A stretch of 6,386 bases of DNA from an uncultured Caryophanales bacterium (GTDB taxonomy: Bacteria > Bacillota_I > Bacilli_A > RFN20 > CAG-826): assembly GCA_946401755.1 (NCBI GenBank), contig CAMIVH010000050.1, forward strand, positions 1 to 6,386, in the 5' to 3' direction. The notes beneath the pieces were generated by a model, which did not search any database, had not been told where the DNA came from, and was given only the letters and a program-made list of their open reading frames with translations. Position numbers and translations under genes: made by a program. Shown piece after piece: positions 1 to 5,273 of the stretch (position 1 is its first letter; each line of letters starts with the position of its first letter).

Positions 1-881
1 GCTTTAGGATTCTTAATGCCATATTGATAGCATAAAGCTTCCTTATTAGCCTTCTTACCACTGACTAAGTTCTTTGCAGTGTATTCTTGAGCAATTTGTT
101 TATCAGTTTCAGGATTAAATTCTAAATAATCGATACCATTTAAGATACCTGAGAAGTCCCATTCTCTATAACGGAGAACACTATCTAGACCCATACCACC
201 TTCAGGAGTTAATAACTCGAGATGATGAGTTGGGGAAACAGTTGTGATTTTATTAGAATAAACAATACCCGCTTTTAAAGTGGATACTTGGTCTTTGAAA
301 CGGACGGAACCATTATCAAAGTATTCATCTGTTAAGTTATAGAAATCACCTAAGGTGAACTTAGGCATTAAGCCTTGGAAGGCTGGGTTATGGATGGTGA
401 AAACAAATTTTGTTTTAGCGAATTTTTCTCTACATTCTTCATCCACACGTAATAAGCATGGGAGCATACCTGCTTGCCAGTCATGAACATGAATGATGTC
501 TGGACGAGCGCGTCTAGTGAGTAAGTATTGTTTGACCGCCATAGTAAAGAAGGCGAATCTTTCACCATCATCAAAGTCACCATAGATGTGACCTCTTTCG
601 AAATATTGTTGATTTTCAATAAAGTAATAATTGATACCTTCATTAACGATTTGATAAACGTCGACTGTTTGCTTTCTCCAAGACATATGCGTCTTATAAG
701 AAGCCGCTTTCTTTAAAGCTTTATCAGAGATTTGACGACGAATAGAATCGTAGAAAGGTAAAAAGATTGAGACGTCTTCCCCCATCTTTACTAATTCTTT
801 AGAAAGGGAATAGACGACATCAGCAAGACCACCCGTTTTACAAAATGGGCGGGCTTCACTAGCAACCATAACTATTTTCAT
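1..881 (-). CDS. glgA: Glycogen synthase GlgA (ADP-glucose type), C-terminal part off the left edge
   Basis: The enzyme transfers glucose from ADP-glucose to the non-reducing end of an alpha-1,4-glucan in the cytoplasm (GT5 family). The open frame from ATG 879-881 gives 293 residues with no stop before the edge, about 60 percent of the usual ~480. The N-terminal Rossmann domain shows the hallmark MKIVMVASEARPF followed by KTGGLADV (residues 15-22), the ADP-glucose binding loop. Further family motifs are DDGERF (104-109), HVHDWQ (131-136), TIHNPAFQG (162-170) and GILNGID (about 246-251). The catalytic residues of the C-terminal domain lie outside the window. It is the third gene of the operon: its ATG starts one base after the glgD TAA, and a GGAG at 894-897 inside the end of glgD is the likely ribosome binding site, so translation is probably coupled. 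Identity is secure; whether the gene is intact cannot be seen. Confidence 0.97.
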   Translation of the reverse strand, partial: MKIVMVASEARPFCKTGGLADVVYSLSKELVKMGEDVSIFLPFYDSIRRQISDKALKKAASYKTHMSWRKQTVDVYQIVNEGINYYFIENQQYFERGHIYGDFDDGERFAFFTMAVKQYLLTRRARPDIIHVHDWQAGMLPCLLRVDEECREKFAKTKFVFTIHNPAFQGLMPKFTLGDFYNLTDEYFDNGSVRFKDQVSTLKAGIVYSNKITTVSPTHHLELLTPEGGMGLDSVLRYREWDFSGILNGIDYLEFNPETDKQIAQEYTAKNLVSGKKANKEALCYQYGIKNPK

Positions 882-882
882 T

Positions 883-1995
883 TTAAATATTAGCTCCGAA
901 ACTGATATACATGTAGTGATCTTCTTCACCGGCAACATCACGCACTTCTTTTATTTGCACGTGCTTATCGGCGACAACGTATTGAAGATGACTACCTTTA
1001 CCGACTTTAGTTTTACTAAAGAGAATGCAGTCTTTAACAACCGCTCCTTCTTCGACAATAACGTCACGAGAAAGGATGGAATTTATAACGGTACCCTTAA
1101 TCGTAGAACCGTTAGATATGAATGAATTACTAACGTTAGCCTTTTCACCATATAAGGCTGGAGGGGTATTGTGTGTAGTTGTATAAATTGGCCAATCTTC
1201 TTTGAAGAGTTGTTTTCTTACTTCATAAGAGAGTAATTCCATGGAGTATTTAACAAAGCAATCAAAATCTAAGATTGGGGCGACATAGCCATCAAAGGCA
1301 AAGGCATTGACTTCATATAAGCCATTCGTCGCACAGTAATTAACTAAATCACGAATATTAAATAAGGTAGAGATTTCTCTTGTTTTATTAACAAGTTGAC
1401 AGAATGTTCTGTAGTTGAAGATGAAAGTCTCTAAAGAGACCATCGCTTCTTTTGCGGTACCCATATTAACTGAGAAGTTCTTTACTAACTTATTTTCTGT
1501 TTTGATAACATCACAGTTTAAGAATTCTTCTTTTGCGTTCTTCACTCTCTTATAAATAAGGGAGATTTCTCGACCAGATTCGATGTGTTTTTCAATATAG
1601 TCTCTAAAGTCGATAGACATTAAGAAGAAGGCAGGAGCGACAACGACATAGTCGGCATCGATATCTTCAAAGTGTATTCTATTACTTAATAAGTTATTAA
1701 CATCAGTATTGAACTTTCTACTTGGAACATTTTCATTATAGAAAATTCTTTGGTTACCAAGTTTGGTGTTGTTGACCCAGATGGAACCATCTCTCACGTG
1801 AGAAACCACAGAGTGGAGAGTACGGTCCACTAAGATACCAACGTTATCAATACCAGAGTTAGAGAAGTTTGATAATGTGAAGTCCATTAAGCCATATCTT
1901 CCTAAGAAAGATACTGTACCAATTGGACGCTTCTCAGTGAGCTTACCTAATGAAGGAGCATCATGTAAATTACAAAAACCATAGACTTTTGCCAT
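883..1995 (-). CDS. glgD: GlgD, regulatory subunit of glucose-1-phosphate adenylyltransferase
   Basis: This 370-residue protein is a paralogue of GlgC that has lost the catalytic signatures. Where GlgC has the nucleotide-binding GGKGTRL loop, this protein has NLHDAPSLGKLTEKRP (residues 9-24), typical of GlgD. Where GlgC has LILSGDHIYK with the metal-binding aspartate, it has VVVAPAFFLM (117-126). The fold-defining LSNFSNSGI (41-49) is kept, and the C-terminus (about 285-350) has the hexapeptide-like pattern of a left-handed beta-helix. In Bacillota studied so far GlgD pairs with GlgC in a heteromeric ADP-glucose pyrophosphorylase and raises its activity or alters its allostery; that role is inferred here. 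The ATG at 1993-1995 follows the glgC stop by one base (TAATATG), with an AAAGGTG ribosome binding site at 2006-2012 inside glgC. Confidence 0.95.
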   Translation of the reverse strand: MAKVYGFCNLHDAPSLGKLTEKRPIGTVSFLGRYGLMDFTLSNFSNSGIDNVGILVDRTLHSVVSHVRDGSIWVNNTKLGNQRIFYNENVPSRKFNTDVNNLLSNRIHFEDIDADYVVVAPAFFLMSIDFRDYIEKHIESGREISLIYKRVKNAKEEFLNCDVIKTENKLVKNFSVNMGTAKEAMVSLETFIFNYRTFCQLVNKTREISTLFNIRDLVNYCATNGLYEVNAFAFDGYVAPILDFDCFVKYSMELLSYEVRKQLFKEDWPIYTTTHNTPPALYGEKANVSNSFISNGSTIKGTVINSILSRDVIVEEGAVVKDCILFSKTKVGKGSHLQYVVADKHVQIKEVRDVAGEEDHYMYISFGANI

Positions 1996-1996
1996 A

Positions 1997-3121
1997 TTAG
2001 TGAGACACCTTTCCGCCGACTAAGGCAATTTCTTTACTATCTTTATTAACGACGACACCACTTTCAATAACGGTGTTAGGAGCGACAATTGCGTTATAGA
2101 CTTTGGCACCACGTTTAATGGTACTACCTTCCATGACGACACAGCGGTCAACCACGGCATCTTCTTCAATTAAGACTTCGTTAGAAATAACGGAAGAATT
2201 AACATTACCTAAGACAATTGCGCCTTGGTTACAAATCGAAGATTTAATGGATGCTTCTTTACCTAAATAGTGAGGTAAGGAATATGTATCTTCGGTATAG
2301 ATTCTTGTACTTCTATCACCATGGAAATGTAAGTCACTTCTGTCTAACGCGACGTCCATATTAGCTTCATGTAAGGAATCTAATGTACCAACGTCTCTCC
2401 AATAGCCTTTAAATCTATAGGCTTGAAGTTTTAAACCATCATTGAGCATGGCAGGGATAATATCACCACCGAAATCATGGTTTGTATCTAAAGCTTTATC
2501 AGCAATTAAGTATTTTCTTAAGACTTTCCAAGTAAAGACATAAACACCCATAGAGGCTAAATTGCTCTTTGGTTTCTTCGGCTTTTCTTGGAATTCAGTA
2601 ATACGGTCAGTTTTATCAACCGCCATAATACCAAATCTACTAGCTTCTTTTGGATCAACTTCAATAACAGAGATTGTGGCATCAGCACCACTATCAACGT
2701 GGAGGTCAATCATTTCGTTATAAGTTGTTTTATAAATATGGTCACCTGAGAGGATAAGAACATAATCAGGATTAAGACCATCTAAGAATTCAATGTTTTG
2801 GGTGATAGCATCAGCGGTACCTTTATACCAGTTAGCGCCTTCATCTGTTTGACGAGGGGCAATAGAAGTAAGAAGGGCGTGGACACCATTAAAGCCCCAC
2901 TTTTCACCATTACCGATATAACTATCGAGAAGAGTAGGTTCATATTGGGTTAAAACACCAATTGTATTGATTCCACTATTAGCACAGTTACTAAGAGGGA
3001 AATCGATAATCCTGTATTTAGCCGCAAAAGAGACTGCAGGTTTAGCCATTTTTTTAGTTAAAAGACCTAATCTTGTCCCTTTGCCGCCGGCAAGTATCAT
3101 TGCTACGACATTATGTGACAT
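1997..3121 (-). CDS. glgC: Glucose-1-phosphate adenylyltransferase, catalytic subunit GlgC
   Basis: The enzyme makes ADP-glucose and pyrophosphate from glucose-1-phosphate and ATP, the committed step of bacterial glycogen synthesis. The 374-residue length is normal for the family. All signature motifs are present: GGKGTRL (12-18) for nucleotide binding, a lysine-proline pair at 27-28, YRIIDFPLSNC (36-46), WYKGTADAI (98-106), LSGDHIYK with the metal-binding aspartate D127, FQEKP (177-181), ASMGVYVF (189-196), HDFGGDIIP (215-223) and GYWRDVGT (239-246). Residues from about 290 onward form the hexapeptide-repeat beta-helix used in oligomerisation. It is the first gene of the glgC-glgD-glgA operon, directly downstream of an extended -10 promoter. 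The start at 3119-3121 is set by an AAGGAG ribosome binding site at 3128-3133, six bases upstream. Its intact motifs and the degenerate neighbour GlgD together imply a mixed enzyme. Confidence 0.97.
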   Translation of the reverse strand: MSHNVVAMILAGGKGTRLGLLTKKMAKPAVSFAAKYRIIDFPLSNCANSGINTIGVLTQYEPTLLDSYIGNGEKWGFNGVHALLTSIAPRQTDEGANWYKGTADAITQNIEFLDGLNPDYVLILSGDHIYKTTYNEMIDLHVDSGADATISVIEVDPKEASRFGIMAVDKTDRITEFQEKPKKPKSNLASMGVYVFTWKVLRKYLIADKALDTNHDFGGDIIPAMLNDGLKLQAYRFKGYWRDVGTLDSLHEANMDVALDRSDLHFHGDRSTRIYTEDTYSLPHYLGKEASIKSSICNQGAIVLGNVNSSVISNEVLIEEDAVVDRCVVMEGSTIKRGAKVYNAIVAPNTVIESGVVVNKDSKEIALVGGKVSH

Positions 3122-3127
3122 AATATG

Positions 3128-3133
3128 CTCCTT
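3128..3133 (-). promoter_or_regulatory. Ribosome binding site of glgC
   Basis: AAGGAG on the minus strand lies six bases before the ATG at 3119-3121 and fixes the glgC start. The inferred leader from the promoter is only about 20 bases, leaving no room for a riboswitch. Confidence 0.85.
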
Positions 3134-3148
3134 TTATGTTCATAAAAA

Positions 3149-3177
3149 ATTATAACACTGCGCACGCGTAGTTTAAA
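3149..3177 (-). promoter_or_regulatory. Extended -10 promoter of the glgCDA operon
   Basis: The minus strand has a perfect -10 box TATAAT (3149-3154) preceded by TG plus one base, which makes an extended -10. A -35 box TTTAAA (3172-3177, four of six consensus positions) lies exactly 17 bases away. The expected transcription start is near 3142. The spacer is unusually GC-rich for this AT-rich gap and contains the imperfect palindrome at 3158-3171. Confidence 0.8.
3158..3171. repeat. GC-rich imperfect palindrome in the glgC promoter spacer
   Basis: CTGCGCACGCGTAG matches its own reverse complement at 10 of 14 positions and includes the perfect hexamers TGCGCA and ACGCGT. It fills the spacer between the -35 and -10 boxes of the glgC promoter, a position where a bound protein would block or remodel RNA polymerase. 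It could be an operator, but a single copy is not proof. Confidence 0.4.
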
Positions 3178-3184
3178 AACATTT

Positions 3185-3213
3185 TTGCTACTTTTATATA
3201 AAAGATATATAAT
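3185..3213 (+). promoter_or_regulatory. Promoter of the two-helix membrane protein gene
   Basis: TTGCTA (3185-3190) and a perfect TATAAT (3208-3213) are separated by 17 bases. The start codon A is at 3220, six bases after the -10 box, so the expected +1 coincides with or lies within a few bases of the ATG. Its -35 box lies seven bases from the -35 box of the divergent glgC promoter, so the two polymerase sites must influence each other. Confidence 0.8.
3191..3204. repeat. Perfect 14-base palindrome in the rightward promoter spacer
   Basis: CTTTTATATAAAAG equals its own reverse complement and lies between the -35 and -10 boxes of the rightward promoter. It may be a repressor or activator site. 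AT-rich palindromes also arise by chance in AT-rich DNA, so the regulatory reading is tentative. Confidence 0.45.
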
Positions 3214-3219
3214 AGCGGC

Positions 3220-3669
3220 ATGAAAGTCCCAGTAGACCGTCGTAGAACGATATTAATCTTTATCATCGCGGATCTCTTGTTCGCGGTAGCCTTATTCCTA
3301 TCTTGTATGCAACTATTCCTTTTCCAGAAATGGGGAGTGATTCAAATACTCATTATTATCCTTTATGTTGGGACAAGTATTGGTATGCTGCTACTTGCTT
3401 TATTACGTAATTTCTACGTTATTGAAAGTAAGTTTCTCGTCCAAGTCAGAGCGTTTAAAGAAGCCTATTTCTACTATAACGATGTAGTGTATATCGATAA
3501 GGAACAAGCGGAAAAGAAAAGAACACTTGCTTTCTACACTAATAGGGGGCATGTCAAGTATTTGCCTTTTGATAGGAACGGAGAAATTTATAAGGTAATG
3601 CTTAAAAGATGCAACAATCTGATTGATAAAGAAGAATTTAAGAAGCGTCATCCAAACGTTAAAATATAA
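3220..3669 (+). CDS. Small membrane protein: two helices and a PH-like cytoplasmic domain
   Basis: I do not recognise a named family for this 149-residue protein. After a positively charged start (RRR at 7-9) there are two hydrophobic segments, about 10-34 and 40-62, forming a hairpin with both ends predicted inside. Residues 63-149 are soluble, basic and rich in alternating strands (FYVIESKFLVQVRAF, then RTLAFYT, then HVKYLPF) with a closing helix (EIYKVMLKRCNNLI). This pattern resembles the bacterial PH-like domains found behind two-helix hairpins; that is inference from strand pattern only. An in-frame TAA at 3199-3201 excludes an upstream start, and the next ATG (3307) would cut into helix 1. 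No Shine-Dalgarno sequence precedes the ATG, and the promoter implies a leaderless mRNA. The gene stands alone, divergent from glgC and closed by a terminator. A role in the membrane or envelope is all that can be said. Confidence 0.85.
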   Translation: MKVPVDRRRTILIFIIADLLFAVALFLSCMQLFLFQKWGVIQILIIILYVGTSIGMLLLALLRNFYVIESKFLVQVRAFKEAYFYYNDVVYIDKEQAEKKRTLAFYTNRGHVKYLPFDRNGEIYKVMLKRCNNLIDKEEFKKRHPNVKI

Positions 3670-3676
3670 ACAAAAT

Positions 3677-3705
3677 AGAGGTTAAATGTTATCAACCTCT
3701 TTTTT
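3677..3705 (+). terminator. Rho-independent terminator of the two-helix protein gene
   Basis: AGAGGTT (3677-3683) pairs perfectly with AACCTCT (3694-3700) around a ten-base loop, and a run of six T follows. It begins seven bases after the TAA stop and separates this gene from rpmB. Confidence 0.88.
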
Positions 3706-3722
3706 ATTAGTGTATTAGCAAC

Positions 3723-3740
3723 TGAAAATTTTGATTTTCA
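3723..3740. repeat. Perfect AT-rich inverted repeat upstream of rpmB
   Basis: TGAAAAT (3723-3729) and ATTTTCA (3734-3740) are perfect inverted arms around TTTG. No T run follows, so it is not an obvious terminator. It lies between the preceding terminator and the rpmB promoter and could be a binding site; AT content makes chance a real alternative. Confidence 0.4.
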
Positions 3741-3764
3741 ATGAGACAATAAAAAACAAATTTC

Positions 3765-3796
3765 TTGTTGCTATGATTTTTATCTTATGATAATAT
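3765..3796 (+). promoter_or_regulatory. Promoter region of rpmB
   Basis: The overlapping boxes TTGTTG (3765-3770) and TTGCTA (3768-3773) lie upstream of a -10-like stretch containing GATAAT (3789-3794) and TAATAT (3791-3796). TTGCTA is 17 bases from TAATAT, and TTGTTG is 18 bases from GATAAT; I cannot choose between them. TTGCTA is also the -35 of the promoter at 3185. Transcription would start near 3800, leaving a leader of about 25 bases. The -35 region is one arm of the GCAAC inverted repeats. Confidence 0.6.
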
Positions 3797-3812
3797 TAAT
3801 CGGCAACAAATC

Positions 3813-3818
3813 AGGAGG
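3813..3818 (+). promoter_or_regulatory. Strong ribosome binding site of rpmB
   Basis: A full AGGAGG lies eight bases before the ATG at 3827. An earlier ATG at 3822-3824 is in another frame and too close to this site, so 3827 is the start. Confidence 0.9.
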
Positions 3819-3826
3819 ACGATGAT

Positions 3827-4021
3827 ATGTCAAGAGTTTGTCCAGTATTAGGAAAAGGTCCATTAAGCGGTAACAACCGTTCCCACTCTTTAAGAGCTAC
3901 ACGTCGTAGATGGAACACCAATCTTCAAGTTCGTACCGTCGTTGTTGATGGCAAAGAAATGCGTATTCGTATGTCTACAAGAGCATATCGTAGCCTCAAT
4001 AAACAATATAAGGATCGCTAA
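3827..4021 (+). CDS. rpmB: 50S ribosomal protein L28
   Basis: This 64-residue basic protein is L28 of the large ribosomal subunit. It begins MSRVCPVLGKGPLSGNNRSH, matching the family pattern in which a conserved GNNRSH block (15-20) is followed by a basic ATRRRW segment (24-29) and a VDGK turn near residue 41. The length fits the short Gram-positive form of about 62 residues. Only one cysteine (C5) is present, so there is no four-cysteine zinc site. The gene is monocistronic: it has its own promoter region and AGGAGG site, and a bidirectional terminator lies shortly after its TAA. In Bacillus subtilis, as I recall, rpmB lies close to rpe and thiN on the opposite strand; here it is again convergent with an rpe-containing gene set, so the neighbourhood is partly kept. 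Confidence 0.96.
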   Translation: MSRVCPVLGKGPLSGNNRSHSLRATRRRWNTNLQVRTVVVDGKEMRIRMSTRAYRSLNKQYKDR

Positions 4022-4045
4022 TCTTTTACTAAAAAGACAAGATAT

Positions 4046-4075
4046 AAAAAATGACTCGAAATCGAGTCGTTTTTT
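4046..4075. terminator. Bidirectional terminator between rpmB and the lipoprotein gene
   Basis: GACTCG (4053-4058) pairs with CGAGTC (4063-4068) around AAAT. Six A precede the hairpin (4046-4051) and six T follow it (4070-4075), so it can end transcripts from both sides. The lipoprotein stop codon (4074-4076) overlaps the T run. It ends rpmB on the plus strand and the rpe-to-lipoprotein gene set on the minus strand. Confidence 0.9.
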
Positions 4076-5219
4076 ATTTTATCGCTAAGACGTTTTCTCT
4101 AGAAACTTTCTCGTTACGATAGATAGCTTCTATATCGTAAGTACCATCACTATTCTTTTGTTGATATGTATCAAAGAAGTAATATGTTTCTTTAAGATGT
4201 TGACCTTGAGTAATGGTATGAGTCTTTATGCCAGTATCAGCGGCTAATTCATATGTTTGGACTGCTTTATCACCTTTATAGAAAGATACTCTAGCGGTCT
4301 CTAAATAATAACTGCCTTCATAGGAGAATGTTTCCCCTAGATAAGTCATATCAACATCCACTTTAAAGCGGTGTATAAGGTTTGGATAATCTACTGGCAC
4401 AAGAGTCTCAAATTTAGACCAAGTGATATCCACTTTATAGTTAGTGCTTGTTAAAGTCACTGTTGGTTCGTTTATTGCATAATCTCTAGTGTATGATTCA
4501 ATATACGCTAATAATTCATTGTCTTGATATATTGCAATAGCGTTATCTTTCTTTTTTAAAGAATATTCATTACGCATACCATAATAGCTACTAACCATTT
4601 CACCACTCTTTAGATCTAGAGTTGTTAAATATACGAATCCATCTTCATAACGGTAGGAGACAGTCACTTCATAAACATTATCTTTATTCACGTCAGTAAA
4701 CGCTATATCAAGGACATTACCGAATACGGTAAAGTTCTCTTTATTACTTCTGACAGTCATCGGAGAAACTCTATATAGTTCATTATTATAATAAAGATAA
4801 GCATCATCATATGTTTGATTAGCATCAGTTGTTCTAACAGTAAATAAGGCAACACCATAAGTATCGACAACATTATGTGGCATCACATTTGCGACACTTA
4901 ATGTAGGATTATCGCTTGTGTATGTGATGTCATTCTTTTCTTTATAGTTAGTAAAAACTTGACTAAACTCTTTGGTCTTATAATCATCCTTGCTAATTAA
5001 TTCAACAGTAAAACAATCATAGCTAGGAGGGATAACAGGGACACTAGAACTGCTTGATGTACTTGAACTTGAAGAAGTACTAGTGCTACTTTCACTACTA
5101 TCTGATGAGGAAATGACGCTACTATCTAAAATACTGCTAGAGTTTTCGCTTGTTACTGGTTGAACAGCGCAACTAGTTAATAAGAGCAAAGGAATAACAT
5201 ATATCAATGATTTTTTCAT
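4074..5219 (-). CDS. Putative lipoprotein with a serine-rich linker, function unknown
   Basis: I do not recognise the family. The 381-residue protein begins MKKSLIYVIPLLLLTSC, a type II signal peptide with lipobox LTSC; Cys17 would be lipidated and anchored on the outer face of the membrane. Residues 24-66 are a low-complexity linker, 25 of 43 being serine with scattered Thr, Asp and Glu, ending in VPVIPP. The rest (about 67-381) is predicted soluble and strand-rich. DVNKDNVYE (176-184) has the DxNxDxxxE spacing of calcium-binding FG-GAP or EF-hand-like loops, but only one copy is seen. The start is ATG 5217-5219, with AGAGG at 5227-5231 seven bases upstream; a longer reading from GTG at 5232-5234 would put charged residues before the signal and has no comparable site. 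It is the last gene of the rpe-side set, 54 bases after the membrane protein gene. A surface binding role is a guess. Confidence 0.88.
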   Translation of the reverse strand: MKKSLIYVIPLLLLTSCAVQPVTSENSSSILDSSVISSSDSSESSTSTSSSSSTSSSSSVPVIPPSYDCFTVELISKDDYKTKEFSQVFTNYKEKNDITYTSDNPTLSVANVMPHNVVDTYGVALFTVRTTDANQTYDDAYLYYNNELYRVSPMTVRSNKENFTVFGNVLDIAFTDVNKDNVYEVTVSYRYEDGFVYLTTLDLKSGEMVSSYYGMRNEYSLKKKDNAIAIYQDNELLAYIESYTRDYAINEPTVTLTSTNYKVDITWSKFETLVPVDYPNLIHRFKVDVDMTYLGETFSYEGSYYLETARVSFYKGDKAVQTYELAADTGIKTHTITQGQHLKETYYFFDTYQQKNSDGTYDIEAIYRNEKVSRENVLAIK

Positions 5220-5226
5220 ATTTTTG

Positions 5227-5231
5227 CCTCT
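5227..5231 (-). promoter_or_regulatory. Ribosome binding site that decides the lipoprotein start
   Basis: AGAGG on the minus strand lies seven bases before ATG 5217-5219. It overlaps the region just inside the alternative GTG at 5232-5234, so it can serve only the ATG and supports the shorter reading. Confidence 0.75.
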
Positions 5232-5244
5232 CACTTATTAAGAC

Positions 5245-5266
5245 GACTGATTATGAATAATCTGTC
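5245..5266. repeat. Interrupted palindrome upstream of the lipoprotein gene
   Basis: On the plus strand the arms GACTGATTAT (5245-5254) and ATAATCTGTC (5257-5266) are inverted copies with one mismatch, around GA. No T run follows on either strand, so it is not a terminator. A consensus TTGACA (minus strand, 5263-5268) overlaps its edge, but no good -10 lies 16-18 bases further. CATAAT (minus strand, 5250-5255) sits inside the palindrome without a good -35. It could be an operator, or an RNA hairpin with a UUCA loop between the two genes. Confidence 0.6.
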
Positions 5267-5273
5267 AAAAAAA

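Noticed and set aside
368..716. Two open frames, one on each strand, within 368-716
   Set aside because: They overlap glgA in other frames. The glgA reading has clear family motifs and these do not.
916..1125. Plus-strand open frame of 69 residues
   Set aside because: Antisense to glgD, with no ribosome binding site and no recognisable domain.
2967..3155. Plus-strand open frame of 62 residues
   Set aside because: Antisense to the conserved N-terminus of glgC and the glgC promoter; its hydrophobic look comes from the complement of the GlgC codons.
3403..3651. Minus-strand open frame of 82 residues
   Set aside because: Antisense to the two-helix protein gene, which has a promoter and terminator in the right places.
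3827..3862. Zinc-binding form of L28
   Set aside because: Only one cysteine is present, as in other short Gram-positive L28 proteins, so no CxxC pair exists.
5220..5234. Five-residue extension of the lipoprotein from GTG 5232-5234
   Set aside because: It puts RGKN before the signal peptide and lacks its own ribosome binding site, while the ATG at 5217-5219 has AGAGG seven bases upstream.
5239..5268. Consensus TTGACA (minus strand) as a normal promoter for the lipoprotein gene
   Set aside because: At 16-18 bases the -10 positions read poorly (for example CGTCTT and GTCTTA), so a standard promoter is not supported.
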